Part shown: positions 1-8,930 of the stretch, in pieces
Numbering within the stretch: position 1 is the stretch's first letter
How the letters are laid out: the number at the start of each line of letters is the position of its first letter
From: Oscillospiraceae bacterium
GTDB taxonomy: Bacteria > Bacillota > Clostridia > Oscillospirales > Ruminococcaceae
NCBI GenBank assembly: GCA_017460835.1
Contig: JAFUAD010000060.1
Coordinates: 1 to 64,000, forward strand
Length of the DNA stretch: 64,000 nt
Direction of reading: 5' to 3'
Made by a program: the position numbers and the translations under genes
The notes under the pieces: generated by a model
The model's database searches: none
The model's input: only the letters and a program-made list of their open reading frames with translations
Told to the model about the DNA's origin: nothing

Positions 1-114
<114 letters not shown>

Positions 115-116
115 AC

Positions 117-143
117 AACCCAGAGATTCGTTCTCTGGGTTTT
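117..143 (+). terminator. Rho-independent terminator after 5S rRNA
   Basis: ACCCAGAGA and TCTCTGGGT form a 9-bp stem with a TTCGT-type loop, followed by TTTTG. It lies just after the 5S 3' end and closes the rRNA transcript before the tRNA. Confidence 0.75.
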
Positions 144-156
144 GTTATATGTATCT

Positions 157-233
157 GGGCCATTAGCTCAGTTGGTCAGAGCCCCCGGCTCATAACCGGT
201 TGGTCCCGGGTTCGAGTCCCTGATGGCCCACCA
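157..233 (+). tRNA. tRNA with CAU anticodon (tRNA-Ile2 more likely than tRNA-Met)
   Basis: A 77-nt cloverleaf: acceptor GGGCCAT pairs with ATGGCCC (223-229), D-arm GCTC/GAGC, anticodon CAT at 191-193, T-loop TTCGAGT, and an encoded CCA at 231-233. The anticodon loop reads CTCATAA. A second CAU tRNA at 30696-30769 has loop TTCATAC, the form seen in Bacillus-type elongator tRNA-Met, so this one is better explained as the lysidine-modified tRNA-Ile2; that is inference. Two C-U mismatches are visible, at the first pair of the anticodon stem (184/200) and the second pair of the T stem (207/221), so it may be slightly degenerate. Confidence 0.8.
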
Positions 234-251
234 GCGGCATTGTCCGCCAGA

Positions 252-287
252 TGCGCTCCCATGCAGTCTTGCGCGGGAGCGTATTTT
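252..287 (+). terminator. Terminator after the CAU tRNA
   Basis: TGCGCTCCC (252-260) pairs with GGGAGCGTA (275-283), followed by TTTTTAT. It ends the plus-strand tRNA transcript. Confidence 0.65.
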
Positions 288-303
288 TATGCAATATCAG
301 AAG

Positions 304-334
304 AAAGCCACTCCAAAACCGGAGTGGCTTTTTT
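304..334. terminator. Bidirectional terminator between tRNA and glgP region
   Basis: AAAGCCACTCC and GGAGTGGCTTTTTT form an 11-bp stem with A and T runs on the two sides. It can close the minus-strand glgP transcript as well as plus-strand read-through. Confidence 0.75.
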
Positions 335-335
335 G

Positions 336-788
336 TCAAAGGGTTTTGAGCTTTTCGGCGAGCTGATCCACAGAATCAAACTGCGAATCGGGATATTTCG
401 CATCATCCAGATAGCGGAAGCATTCAGCCGACGCCTCATCATAGGAGATCGAAACGCCGTCCTTTACGCCGACAGCCGTTCCCTGCTGCATGCCCGCCCC
501 GATGACGGTCACATCCATCTTTGTGCCGTTATCGAGCAGCCGGCAGACCTGAACCGTCATGTAATTCGTGCCGGAATCCCAGTAAAGGACGAATTCGCCG
601 TGCCCGGCGAGCGTCCCGCTGAATGAGCAGGTGCTGCCCGCGTCCATGACCTGCCTGACCTGCTCGGATGTGCAGGTATAGAGCCGCCAGTGCATCCGAT
701 AGGGGTCGTTCTCATCATAATAATTGGCCAGAATCTCCGGAATTGCGTCGCTGTTGAGCCTCGGAAATATGCCAGCATTCCTCTGCAT
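336..788 (-). CDS. Unknown protein or C-terminal gene remnant overlapping the glgP 3' end
   Basis: The minus-strand frame is open from inside glgP to a stop at 336. The part beyond glgP reads like real protein (TCTSEQVRQVMDAGSTCSF, later YLDDAKYPDSQFDSVDQLAE). No good start with a Shine-Dalgarno site exists: the candidates are ATG at 788, inside glgP, and ATG at 695, after the glgP stop at 715. The frame looks protein-like from the last glgP codons onward, as if a deletion joined the tail of another gene to glgP out of frame. I do not recognise a family. The coordinates use the 788 start; the convincing part is about 336-735. It shares the terminator at 304-334 with glgP. Confidence 0.4.
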   Translation of the reverse strand: MQRNAGIFPRLNSDAIPEILANYYDENDPYRMHWRLYTCTSEQVRQVMDAGSTCSFSGTLAGHGEFVLYWDSGTNYMTVQVCRLLDNGTKMDVTVIGAGMQQGTAVGVKDGVSISYDEASAECFRYLDDAKYPDSQFDSVDQLAEKLKTL

Positions 789-3111
789 ACTGCCGGATCG
801 TGCGGTCGGAGCTGAACGGCCCCGCTGCGCAGGTATTGCGCCACTGCTTTGCGGAAAATGCCGCAGTGTCCCGGTAATCCGCCAGCGCGCGGAGCTTGGT
901 CTCGGCGTAGGAGGGGAGGTCAAGCAGCAGATAATAGTGGTCGGGCTGATGCCAGCTTGCGCCGTCGAGCAGCGCGAAATACAGCTCGCGGAATTCTCCG
1001 GTGCCGTCATCGGACACCGTCCCGTCGATCAGCGTTTTCACGACGCGCGCGATGCGCGGATCCTTTGCCATGACCGTGCGGCTGCAATAATGCTCCAGCG
1101 CCTCGATTTCCTCGACGGTTGCGCCGAAAATATAGTTGTTTTCGATGCCGGCCGCCTGCACGATCTCAATATTCGCGCCGTCCATCGTGCCGAGCGTCAC
1201 GGCGCCGTTCAGCATCATTTTCATATTGCCGGTGCCGGATGCCTCGGTTCCGGCAGTCGAAATCTGCTCGGAGATATCACATGCCGCGACGAGCTTCTCC
1301 GCATAGGAAACATTGTAATTGCGTACAAAATGCACCTTGATAAGCCCGCGCACATCCGGGTCGCTGTCGATCAGCTTTGCGATTTCGTTGATATACTTGA
1401 TGATCGCCTTTGCGCGGCGGTAGCCCGGCGCGGATTTCGCACCGAACAGGAAGGTTGTCGGCTGGAAATTCTGAATGCTGCCGTCCTTGATGCCGAAATA
1501 AATCCACAGAATCGAAAATGCGTTCAGAAGCTGGCGCTTGTATTCGTGCAGGCGCTTGATCTGGATATCGAAGCAGCTTTCGGGGTCGAGCACGACGCCC
1601 TCGGTCTTTGCGATATAATCCGCAAGCTGCTGCTTTTTCGTCTGCTTGATCGCGTGGAATTTTGCCATGACGCCGGCATCCTCAGCATAGGCTGAGAGCG
1701 GCTGCAATTTGCTGAGGTCGGTGAGGAATTCTGAATTGCCGCTCAGCTCTGTCAGCAGGGCGGTCAGCTCCGGGTTGCAGAGCCCGAGCCAGCGGCGCTG
1801 CGTGATGCCGTTGGTCTTGTTCTGGAATTTCTCCGGCGCATAGGCGAACCAGTCCTTCAGCACGGTCGTTTTCAGCAGCTCCGTGTGGATTTCCGCGACA
1901 CCGTTGACATACGCGCCCGCGTACATCGCGAGATTTGCCATATGAACCTGACCGTTTTTGACAATGCGCATTGCCTCGATCTGCTCCTGCGGGAGATCCT
2001 TTGCATACAGCTCCTCCAGCAGCTCCTCGGAGATTTGCAGGATGATCGCATAAATCTCCGGCAGCAGCTCCTCCACAAGGCTGCAATCCCACTTCTCCAG
2101 CGCCTCCTGCATGATCGTGTGATTCGTGTAGGAGAACACCTTTTTCGCGGTTTCAAGCGCCTGACGGAACGAATAGCCCTCTTTTCCGAGCAGGCGGATC
2201 AGCTCGGGGATCGAGATGACCGGGTGCGTATCATTGAGCTGCACGGCGAGCTTGTCCGCGAGGGAATCGAGCGAGCCGAAGTGCGCCTTGTGCTTTTTGA
2301 TGCAGTCTGCAAGCGATGCCGCGCAGAAGAAATACTGCTGCTTTAAGCGAAGCGCCTTGCCCTCTCTTGTGTCATCGTTCGGGTAGAGGCAGCGGGAGAT
2401 GTCCTCTGCGGCGACGGTCTCCTTTGCGGCATCGAGATAGTGCTGATCGTTGAACGCCTTGAAATCGAAGGCGCAGACAGGCTCAGCCTGCCAGAGGCGC
2501 AGCGTGCCGATGTGCGGCTCCTGTCCCTCCGCCGCATAGCCGATCACCGGCATGTCATACGGCACGGCGCGGACGGTCTGCCCGCTGTAATGCACATCCA
2601 CCGCATCGGCCTCGCAGCGGATGCTCCACGGATCGCCGAAGCGCGACCAGTCGTCGCCGGTTTCGGTCTGTCTGCCGTTCTCGATGCCCTGCTTGAATAA
2701 GCCGTAGCGGTAGCGGATGCCGTATCCGTCAACCGGCAGGCGGCAGGTCGCGGCGCTGTCAAGGAAGCAGGCGGCTAGTCTGCCGAGGCCGCCGTTACCG
2801 AGCGCGGCATCCTCGATCTCCTCAAAGACCGAGAGCGAGGTGCCCGCCTTCTGAAATGCCGCTTCGGTGTCTTGCAGCAGATTCAGGCAGTAGAGATTGT
2901 TGTAAACCGCTCTGCCCATCAGAAATTCCATCGAAAAATAGCACACGCGGCGGGTGCTGAGATGCGCCTCCCTACATGCGTCCCACTGCGGCAGAATGTC
3001 GCGGCAGACCGCCTCGCCGAGCGCATTGTGCAGCGCGTGAACCTCCGCCTCTGCTGCGGGGACGCCGAGCTGCGTTTCTGTTTGCTTCATAATTGCTTCT
3101 GCACGGTTCAT
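715..3111 (-). CDS. glgP: Glycogen/starch/alpha-glucan phosphorylase
   Basis: Releases glucose-1-phosphate from alpha-1,4-glucans by phosphorolysis in the cytoplasm, using pyridoxal phosphate. The 798-residue product has the usual length for GlgP/MalP (about 800). The PLP-lysine motif EASGTGNMKMMLNGA lies near residue 630 and is followed by GTMDGANIEI; RRVCYFSMEFLMGR near the N-terminus and NDTHPVISIPELIRLL also fit the family. The start at 3111 is chosen because GGAGG at 3121-3125 is 9 bases upstream; the ATG at 3118-3120 abuts GGAGG and is too close. The C-terminus after the conserved WHI is an atypical tail (SEAQQRRNSGDSGQLL) that may result from the rearrangement described for 336-788. 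A promoter inside the repeat at 3154-3182 probably drives it. Confidence 0.95.
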   Translation of the reverse strand: MNRAEAIMKQTETQLGVPAAEAEVHALHNALGEAVCRDILPQWDACREAHLSTRRVCYFSMEFLMGRAVYNNLYCLNLLQDTEAAFQKAGTSLSVFEEIEDAALGNGGLGRLAACFLDSAATCRLPVDGYGIRYRYGLFKQGIENGRQTETGDDWSRFGDPWSIRCEADAVDVHYSGQTVRAVPYDMPVIGYAAEGQEPHIGTLRLWQAEPVCAFDFKAFNDQHYLDAAKETVAAEDISRCLYPNDDTREGKALRLKQQYFFCAASLADCIKKHKAHFGSLDSLADKLAVQLNDTHPVISIPELIRLLGKEGYSFRQALETAKKVFSYTNHTIMQEALEKWDCSLVEELLPEIYAIILQISEELLEELYAKDLPQEQIEAMRIVKNGQVHMANLAMYAGAYVNGVAEIHTELLKTTVLKDWFAYAPEKFQNKTNGITQRRWLGLCNPELTALLTELSGNSEFLTDLSKLQPLSAYAEDAGVMAKFHAIKQTKKQQLADYIAKTEGVVLDPESCFDIQIKRLHEYKRQLLNAFSILWIYFGIKDGSIQNFQPTTFLFGAKSAPGYRRAKAIIKYINEIAKLIDSDPDVRGLIKVHFVRNYNVSYAEKLVAACDISEQISTAGTEASGTGNMKMMLNGAVTLGTMDGANIEIVQAAGIENNYIFGATVEEIEALEHYCSRTVMAKDPRIARVVKTLIDGTVSDDGTGEFRELYFALLDGASWHQPDHYYLLLDLPSYAETKLRALADYRDTAAFSAKQWRNTCAAGPFSSDRTIRQYAEECWHISEAQQRRNSGDSGQLL

Positions 3112-3153
3112 TTGTATCATCCTCCGTTCTTTGATTTGCATGGATTCCTCGTT

Positions 3154-3182
3154 ATTATACCATAAAAAGAGGAAAAACGCAA
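3154..3182 (-). promoter_or_regulatory. Sigma-A-type promoter for glgP, carried by a repeat
   Basis: On the minus strand TTGCGT (3177-3182) and TATAAT (3154-3159) are separated by exactly 17 bases. It lies 43 bases upstream of the glgP start. The same promoter is preserved in the repeat copies at 42655 and 55308. Confidence 0.65.
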
Positions 3183-3223
3183 TGGGAGCAGGTGAAAAAG
3201 TCCGATTGGGAATTGCCGGGGAG
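3155..3223 (-). repeat. Interspersed repeat, copy 1 (promoter part)
   Basis: These 69 bases match 55404-55472 at 68 of 69 positions; the one difference is GCAGGTG here and GCGGGTG there. A more diverged copy lies at 42655-42750. This copy lacks the GC-rich hairpin found in the others. Confidence 0.8.
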
Positions 3224-3265
3224 CCAAATCTCCCTTTGCCCAAACGTGATCGTGAACTCCGCGCC

Positions 3266-3294
3266 TTGACGGATGAGAGGGAATTTGATATAAT
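3266..3294 (+). promoter_or_regulatory. Promoter for the GNAT remnant and polyprenyl synthase
   Basis: TTGACG (3266-3271), 17 bases, TATAAT (3289-3294). Transcription would start about 3301, ahead of the GNAT fragment and ispA. Confidence 0.75.
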
Positions 3295-3347
3295 GATACT
3301 GTGTGAAATGATCGGCAATCGTCCGTTTCGGATCGGAGGAAGCGGAA

Positions 3348-3472
3348 TGAAACTGACATCGGAAACAGAGCGGCTGATCTTCAGACCGTTTCAGCCGGAT
3401 GACGCAGAGGATATTTTTTACGGCCGGGCGAGTGATCCCATCGTGAAGAAAACCCGTAATTTTAAGAAATAG
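3348..3472 (+). pseudogene. Truncated GNAT-family N-acetyltransferase
   Basis: A 41-codon frame with a good GGAGGA Shine-Dalgarno site 5-10 bases upstream encodes only the N-terminal strand-helix of a RimJ/RimL-like acetyltransferase (SETERLIFRPFQPDDAEDIF). Complete members are about 170-190 residues and carry the acetyl-CoA loop; here the frame ends after ASDPIVKKTRNFKK. It still has its promoter and ribosome site, so a short peptide may be made. It lies 21 bases upstream of ispA and looks like a deletion remnant. Confidence 0.7.
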
Positions 3473-3493
3473 ACCGCAGAACGGAGAGAAAGC

Positions 3494-4336
3494 ATGGAAA
3501 TCGAGACAATGCTCCGCGCCTATATGCCGGAGTCGGAGGGGATGCAGGCGGAGCTCGCGGAGGCGATGCGGTACAGCGTATTCACCGGCGGCAAGCGCAT
3601 CCGCCCGCGCCTGATGCTGCTTGCGTGGGAGATGTACGGCGGGCAGGGGGAAAACCCCGCGCCGTTTATGGCGGCAATGGAGATGCTGCACACCTATTCG
3701 CTCGTGCATGACGATCTGCCGGCGCTCGACGGCGATACCGTGCGGCGCGGCAGGGAGACGACATGGCGGAAATACGGCGAATGCATGGGCATTCTTGCGG
3801 GAGACGGGCTGCTGCACCACGCCTTTGAGACCGCTGCCGCCTGCCTTGCGCACGCAGAATATCCGGAGCGCGCGGGCAGAGCGCTGCATGTCCTGGCGCA
3901 GAAATCCGGCGTTTCCGGGATGCTCGGTGGGCAGGCATTTGACACGGCACACAGCGGCGATGCGCTCACTGCGGACGAGCTGCTGGGGCTCTATGAGAAG
4001 AAAACGGCGGCGCTGATCTCGGCCTCGCTCATGATCGGCGCGATTCTTGCAGGCGCGGATGAGGGAGATGTGACGATTCTGGAGCAGGCCGGCATTCGGG
4101 TCGGGATCGCATTCCAGATCCGGGACGACATGATAGACAGCGCAGAGGCGCCGGAGACGCCCGGGAGCGATGCGCGGAACCGCAAGACGACCTATGTTTC
4201 TCTGTTCGGCATGCAGGCCGCGGAGGAAGCCGCGCTGCGGTATTCTGAGGAGGCGATCGCACTGCTGCGCGGGCTTTCCGCAGACAGCGCCCCCTTGCAG
4301 CAGATGATCCGCAGGATGGCTGTGCGGAGACAGTGA
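3494..4336 (+). CDS. ispA: Polyprenyl synthase (farnesyl/geranylgeranyl diphosphate synthase type)
   Basis: Condenses isopentenyl diphosphate with allylic diphosphates to make farnesyl- or geranylgeranyl-diphosphate, feeding undecaprenyl carrier and quinone synthesis. The 280-residue product has the family signatures: GGKRIRPRL near residue 33, the first Asp-rich motif HDDLPALDGD near 78, RRGRETTW after it, KTAALI, and the second Asp-rich motif FQIRDDMIDS near 215. Length matches bacterial IspA (about 290). GGAGA lies just before the start. It follows the GNAT fragment in one transcript; a long inverted repeat lies just downstream. Chain length is not determined from sequence. Confidence 0.92.
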   Translation: MEIETMLRAYMPESEGMQAELAEAMRYSVFTGGKRIRPRLMLLAWEMYGGQGENPAPFMAAMEMLHTYSLVHDDLPALDGDTVRRGRETTWRKYGECMGILAGDGLLHHAFETAAACLAHAEYPERAGRALHVLAQKSGVSGMLGGQAFDTAHSGDALTADELLGLYEKKTAALISASLMIGAILAGADEGDVTILEQAGIRVGIAFQIRDDMIDSAEAPETPGSDARNRKTTYVSLFGMQAAEEAALRYSEEAIALLRGLSADSAPLQQMIRRMAVRRQ

Positions 4337-4340
4337 CAGA

Positions 4341-4426
4341 GGTATCGCTGCGCGATGATCTTGCACCGCAAACTCAACACAGCGAAGCGAGGAAACCCCA
4401 TTATCAATCCATCGCGAAGCGATACC
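4341..4426. repeat. Long-arm inverted repeat between ispA and mtnA
   Basis: Arm 4341-4357 (GGTATCGCTGCGCGATG) is the reverse complement of 4410-4426 at 16 of 17 positions, with a 52-base loop. There is no T run directly after either arm, so it is not a classical terminator. It fills the gap between two convergent genes and may be a small repeat element or a transcript-end structure. Confidence 0.6.
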
Positions 4427-4434
4427 GCATTACC

Positions 4435-5469
4435 TCAGAACGCAAAAGGCGGATACAGGATGCCGGTTTCTGTGATGATCGCCGTAATCAGGCTCGCCGG
4501 GGTAATGTCAAACGCGGGGTTCAGGCAGCGGATTCCCGCAGGCGCGACCGGCTTTGCAAAGTGCAGATGCGTGATCTCATCGCCTTCGCGCTGCTCAATG
4601 CGGATATCCGCGCCGGTTTTGCAGCTCCGGTCGATTGTCGGCGAGGGGCAGAATACATAAAACGGAACGCCGTAATGCTGCGCGAGCACCGCCAGCCCGG
4701 AGGTTCCGATTTTATTTGCGGTATCGCCGTTTGCCGCGACACGGTCGCAGCCGACCATACACGCCGTGATGCCGCCCTGCGCCATGAGATAGGACGCCAT
4801 ATTGTCGCACATCAGCGTCGTGTCGATGCCGGCGCGGTGCAGCTCATAGGCCGTGAGGCGCGCGCCCTGAAGCAGCGGGCGGGTCTCATCCACAAAGGCA
4901 TGGAAGGTCATGCCGCGCTCGGCGCCGAGCAGCAGGGGGCCGAGCCCCGTTCCGTACCGCGAGGTCGCGAGGGCGCCGGCGTTGCAGTGCGTGATGACGC
5001 GGCTGCCTTCCGGCAGGAGCCTGAGCCCGTTTTCGGCGATGCGCCGGCACATGTCGATGTCCTCTGCGTGAATCGTCTCCGCCTCGGTGCGCAGTGCCTC
5101 TGTGATCTCAGCGGGGGATTCCGCGAGGTGCCGCCCCTTGCATTGCAGCATGCGGTTCACTGCCCACGACAGGTTGACTGCGGTCGGGCGCGCAGACGCG
5201 ATCACGGCGGCGTCTGCATCAAGATGCGCCGAAAATGTATTCTTTTCCTCCTGCATATGTGCGCAGGCAGCGACATAGACGCCGTATGCCGCGCAGATTC
5301 CGATGCAGGGTGCGCCGCGAACCGCCAGTGTCCGGATCGCCTCCGCGACAGCCGCGGCATTGCGCAGTTCCAGATACTTTGTTTCACTTGGCAGGGCGCG
5401 CTGGTCGATCGCCAGAATCGCGGTTTTGTCATCCGTCAGCCGGACGGGGTCATTCGGAAGATACTGCAT
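4435..5469 (-). CDS. mtnA: S-methyl-5-thioribose-1-phosphate isomerase
   Basis: Converts 5-methylthioribose-1-phosphate to the ribulose form in methionine salvage. The 344-residue protein has the family's catalytic cysteine in THCNAGALAT and aspartate in GCDRVAANGDTANKIGT, plus RGAPCIGICAAYG near the N-terminus; it belongs to the eIF2B-like isomerase family. The start at 5469 is preceded by AAAGGACAGTATT; an in-frame ATG further upstream at 5541 overlaps the hairpin and lacks support. No other methionine-salvage gene is adjacent, so it may instead serve an incomplete pathway that clears methylthioadenosine. Related ribose-1,5-bisphosphate isomerases are shorter and lack this exact pattern. 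Confidence 0.93.
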   Translation of the reverse strand: MQYLPNDPVRLTDDKTAILAIDQRALPSETKYLELRNAAAVAEAIRTLAVRGAPCIGICAAYGVYVAACAHMQEEKNTFSAHLDADAAVIASARPTAVNLSWAVNRMLQCKGRHLAESPAEITEALRTEAETIHAEDIDMCRRIAENGLRLLPEGSRVITHCNAGALATSRYGTGLGPLLLGAERGMTFHAFVDETRPLLQGARLTAYELHRAGIDTTLMCDNMASYLMAQGGITACMVGCDRVAANGDTANKIGTSGLAVLAQHYGVPFYVFCPSPTIDRSCKTGADIRIEQREGDEITHLHFAKPVAPAGIRCLNPAFDITPASLITAIITETGILYPPFAF

Positions 5470-5504
5470 AATACTGTCCTTTCTGTACCGTTTGCCGATA
5501 AGCT

Positions 5505-5530
5505 GAGCCTCCTGCATCAACAGGAGGCTC
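5505..5530. terminator. Hairpin between the ABC transporter and mtnA
   Basis: GAGCCTCCTG (5505-5514) and CAGGAGGCTC (5521-5530) form a perfect 10-bp stem. The minus-strand side has no T run after the stem, so termination of the ABC transcript here may be partial and mtnA may be read from upstream. The same stem sequence recurs as a real terminator at 10305. Confidence 0.5.
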
Positions 5531-5541
5531 TTGCGCTTCAT

Positions 5542-8500
5542 TTATTCCGTGCGCAGTGCGATGACCGGATCCTTCTTTGCTGCGAGCTTCGAGGGGATGA
5601 TACCCGCGATCAGCGTCAGCAGAATCGAAATCGTAATCAGAATCAGCGCATATTTCAGGCGCAGGAACGCAATATCCGGGACGCCGGATGCGTGCTCGAT
5701 GATCATATTGATCGGAATATCCAGCAGCATCGTAATCACGACGCCGAGCACACCGGCGATCAGGCCGACGATAAAGGTTTCCGCATTGAACACGCGGCTG
5801 ATATCGCGCTTCGAGGCGCCGATCGAGCGGAGAATACCGATCTCCTTCGTGCGCTCGAGAACGGAAATGTAGGTGATAATGCCGATCATGATGGACGAAA
5901 CCACCAGCGAGATCGAAACGAAGCCGATCAGCACATAGGAGACCATGTTGATGATTTTCGTGACGGAATTCAGCAGCAGGCCGATGTAATCGGTGTATTC
6001 GATCACCGCGTTTTCATTGCCGGCGGCGATCTGCTCGTTGTTGTATTTTGTCACGAAGTCCTCGAAATGCTCCTTCGCCTCAAAGCTCGGCGAATAGATG
6101 TAGATCGCGAAGGGATCGTCGGGGTCGCGCTGGCCGAGCTTCTGGAGGTTGCCCTCATAGGTGTTGTCGGTGGACTGTGCGAGAATCTGCTCCTTGAAAA
6201 TGGTCAGCAGCGTGTTTTCGTCCATTGAAGCCATTGCATTCTTGAGGCTTTCGATATCCTTTGCGGGATTGAAGGACTGCGCGAGGGCATCGAGCTGCTC
6301 ATCGCTCATCTGGCCGATCTGCTCCCGGATCGCATCCGCAGTGAGCTGTGACTGCGCAATGCCGGTATACAGCGCCAGCAGTGTTTCGTCATCGAGATTC
6401 TCCAGCATGGCCGGGTCGGGCTCGACGCCGAGCTGCTGTGAGAGTGCCGCCAGCAGGGCGCCCTGTCCCTGCTCCGTTGCCGCAAATGCCTTTGCGTCAT
6501 CGAGCGTGATCTCGCCGAGCATTGTCGGCGCAACGGCTGCGACCAGCTCCTCGTCGCTCATATCCGCGAGCACCTCTGCGATATCCTCGCCGTTGAAGGT
6601 ATTGCCGTAGAAGCGGGTGAAATTCGCCTGAAGCTGTGCGAACTGCTCCTCACTCAGATTGTCGATATAAGCGTATACATCGTCAATCGTCACATCGTCG
6701 TGATCCTCAAACTCAAACCCGGTGAAGACGTCGATCTCCGGCTTTGCGGTCTGCTGCTTGACGATCTCTGCCTTATTGTTTTCTTCCAGCAGATATTCGA
6801 TCAGCTCATTGGTATAGCAGACCGTGCCTGCGCGCAGTGCGCCGGCGACCGTTCCGGGCTTCTGCCGGACGATGCCGCTGATGTGCAGCGTCACGCCGTT
6901 CTTGACCTTCTCCGCCATATATTCATCGCTGCGGGAGCGGTCCTTCCAGCAGTTTGCCGCTTCATCGAATTCATAGCGGTCGGTGTTGAGAATCAGCCGG
7001 AACTGCATGTTCATGAGTTCCTCATAGGCGAAGCTGTCGCTGGTGATCTCGATTTCCTCGCCCGCCATGAGCTTTGTGAACATATCGGAAATCTCAGAGG
7101 CATCCCGCAGGCCGAGGCCGTACATGGTCAGGTCGGTGATCTCGTTGTTTTCATCGACGACCAGCACCGCTTCCTCCATCGAGGTCGGCCAGTGGCCGCT
7201 GATGACGTCGTACTGCGTATCGAGCAGCTGCTGGTCGTCATAGAGCAGTGTCCAGACGTCCATGCCGTCCGTGCTCATCTGCATGATGCCGGAGAAGGAG
7301 GAGGACATGCTGTTCATGTCATAGCCGAGCATGGAATAGTACGCATCGACCAGCGGATTCGGGTTGACCGCGACAACATCCTCGCTCGTGTCCGCAAGAT
7401 AAATCTGCGGGGTGAGATTGTACTGATACTGGATGGTGTAGTCAGAGAGCTCGTCGGCATGCTCCTCCAGATACGCCTTGAAGGCCGGCATGTCGTTCTC
7501 CTGTACCTCCGCAACCATCGCGTTCATCATTTCCATTGCGGTGCTGCTGGTATAGACCTTGTCGAGATCGTGCTTGTCTTTCTCATCATCCTGCCCGGTC
7601 ATGCTCTCGATCATGCCGCTGAGGTCAACCGTCTGCGACCGGATCGTCAGCGGATAAGAGGAGAGCGTATTCTCCTGCACGGTGTCGATGTAGGTCTGGA
7701 AGCCGTCAGAGAGCGAGAGAATCAGCGAGATGCCGATGATGCCGATGCTGCCGGCAAAGGAGGTCAGCAGCGTGCGCGTTTTCTTGGTCATGAGGTTGTT
7801 GAGCGAGAGCGAGAACGCCGTCGGCAGGCTCATGGAGACGCGCTTTTCCTTTTTCTTTTTCCCGCCCTGTTCTTCTGCCTGCTTCTTTTCGAGGAACGCC
7901 TTTCGGTCGGCGGTCGCCTCCTCCTCGGAGTACGGCATCGAGTCGCTCTGCACCTTGCCGTCCAGCAGACGGATGATGCGCGTTGCATACTGCTCGGCGA
8001 GCTCCGGGTTATGCGTGACCATAATGACCAGCCGGTCCTCTGCGATTTCCTTCAGCAGATCCATGATCTGCACGCTGGTCTCGGTATCGAGCGCGCCGGT
8101 CGGCTCGTCTGCGAGCAGAATCTCCGGGTCATTGATCAGCGCACGCGCGATTGCGACACGCTGCATCTGGCCACCGGACATCTGGTTCGGCTTCTTATGA
8201 ATCTGGTCGCCGAGCCCGACGCGCTCCAGCATCTTCTTCGCGCGCTCGCGCCGCTCCGACTTGGAAATGCCGGAAAGGGTCAGCGCCAGCTCGACATTGG
8301 AGAGCACCGTCTGGTGCGGAATCAGATTATAGGTCTGAAAGACGAAGCCGATCGTGTGATTGCGGTAGTGGTCCCAGTTTTTGTCCTTGTATTCCTTCGT
8401 CGATTTCTCGGCAATGGTCATATCGCCGGAGGTATACCGGTCGAGACCGCCGATGATATTAAGCAGCGTGGTTTTGCCGCAGCCGGAGGGCCCGAGCACC

Positions 8501-8604
8501 GCAACAAATTCATTCTGCCGGAACTGAATGTCAATTCCCTTAAGCGCCTGTACCTCAGAGTCTCCTGCCAGATAGTTCTTCGTAATTCCCTTGAGTCCGA
8601 GCAA
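5542..8604 (-). CDS. MacB/FtsX-type ABC transporter, fused ATPase and permease
   Basis: An inner-membrane ABC exporter or mechanotransmission protein in one 1020-residue chain. ATPase domain 1-230: Walker [10 protein letters not shown] near 38, signature [14 protein letters not shown] near 143, Walker [13 protein letters not shown], and VTHN. A Lys-rich linker is followed by a first membrane helix near 285, a very large extracellular region (about 300-885) and three C-terminal FtsX-type helices from about 890, 940 and 985. The start is TTG at 8604 (AAAGG 10 bases upstream), giving [11 protein letters not shown]; the ATG at 8661 has no ribosome site. Substrate unknown; such exporters in Firmicutes often handle peptides or envelope stress. 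No sensor kinase pair is adjacent. Confidence 0.9.
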   Translation of the reverse strand: MLGLKGITKNYLAGDSEVQALKGIDIQFRQNEFVAVLGPSGCGKTTLLNIIGGLDRYTSGDMTIAEKSTKEYKDKNWDHYRNHTIGFVFQTYNLIPHQTVLSNVELALTLSGISKSERRERAKKMLERVGLGDQIHKKPNQMSGGQMQRVAIARALINDPEILLADEPTGALDTETSVQIMDLLKEIAEDRLVIMVTHNPELAEQYATRIIRLLDGKVQSDSMPYSEEEATADRKAFLEKKQAEEQGGKKKKEKRVSMSLPTAFSLSLNNLMTKKTRTLLTSFAGSIGIIGISLILSLSDGFQTYIDTVQENTLSSYPLTIRSQTVDLSGMIESMTGQDDEKDKHDLDKVYTSSTAMEMMNAMVAEVQENDMPAFKAYLEEHADELSDYTIQYQYNLTPQIYLADTSEDVVAVNPNPLVDAYYSMLGYDMNSMSSSFSGIMQMSTDGMDVWTLLYDDQQLLDTQYDVISGHWPTSMEEAVLVVDENNEITDLTMYGLGLRDASEISDMFTKLMAGEEIEITSDSFAYEELMNMQFRLILNTDRYEFDEAANCWKDRSRSDEYMAEKVKNGVTLHISGIVRQKPGTVAGALRAGTVCYTNELIEYLLEENNKAEIVKQQTAKPEIDVFTGFEFEDHDDVTIDDVYAYIDNLSEEQFAQLQANFTRFYGNTFNGEDIAEVLADMSDEELVAAVAPTMLGEITLDDAKAFAATEQGQGALLAALSQQLGVEPDPAMLENLDDETLLALYTGIAQSQLTADAIREQIGQMSDEQLDALAQSFNPAKDIESLKNAMASMDENTLLTIFKEQILAQSTDNTYEGNLQKLGQRDPDDPFAIYIYSPSFEAKEHFEDFVTKYNNEQIAAGNENAVIEYTDYIGLLLNSVTKIINMVSYVLIGFVSISLVVSSIMIGIITYISVLERTKEIGILRSIGASKRDISRVFNAETFIVGLIAGVLGVVITMLLDIPINMIIEHASGVPDIAFLRLKYALILITISILLTLIAGIIPSKLAAKKDPVIALRTE

Positions 8605-8732
8605 GATAACACAACCTTTCCGCGCATATTGATGCACAATGATACGAATGGAGTATAACACAGGAATGTGAGCATTTTGTGAAGAATATGAATTTTCGGC
8701 GTTTCGTTCAAATGCACATTTTTGATAGTGCG

Positions 8733-8754
8733 TTTTTGTGCATTACGACAAAAA
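8733..8754. promoter_or_regulatory. Inverted repeat upstream of the pdx promoters (possible operator)
   Basis: TTTTTGT (8733-8739) and ACAAAAA (8748-8754) are a perfect inverted repeat, enclosed by GTGCG and CGCAC. It ends 13 bases before the first -35 box and may be an operator. The rest of the 8605-8930 gap holds the two promoters listed next. Confidence 0.35.
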
Positions 8755-8767
8755 TCGAAATGCGCAC

Positions 8768-8796
8768 TTGACTTTACAAAACACCGGTGCTATAAT
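8768..8796 (+). promoter_or_regulatory. Upstream promoter of the pyridoxine operon
   Basis: TTGACT (8768-8773), 17 bases, TATAAT (8791-8796). The predicted leader is about 128 bases before the GTG start at 8931. Confidence 0.75.
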
Positions 8797-8858
8797 ACAT
8801 ACAATTTCTATATGAATATAGTTAATTAGGGTGAAGCGCCCGGATTTTGTGTCAGCAC

Positions 8859-8887
8859 TTGCTTTTCCGGCGGATTCGTGGTATAAT
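8859..8887 (+). promoter_or_regulatory. Downstream promoter of the pyridoxine operon
   Basis: TTGCTT (8859-8864), 17 bases, TATAAT (8882-8887). It overlaps an in-frame ATG at 8886, which rules that ATG out as the start for transcripts made here and supports the GTG at 8931. Confidence 0.7.
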
Positions 8888-8930
8888 GTTTCAGAACAAC
8901 AATCCCGATCCGAAATGGAGGCGAGGCTCT

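Noticed and set aside
4333..8658. Long plus-strand open frames (about 630 and 650 codons) opposite mtnA and the ABC transporter
   Set aside because: They mirror genes with clear family motifs, are rich in Arg, Ala and His as expected for GC-rich antisense frames, and show no domains or ribosome sites.
8797..8930. Riboswitch in the pyridoxine operon leader
   Set aside because: About 130 bases without a convincing conserved fold or terminator; no known B6 riboswitch to match.
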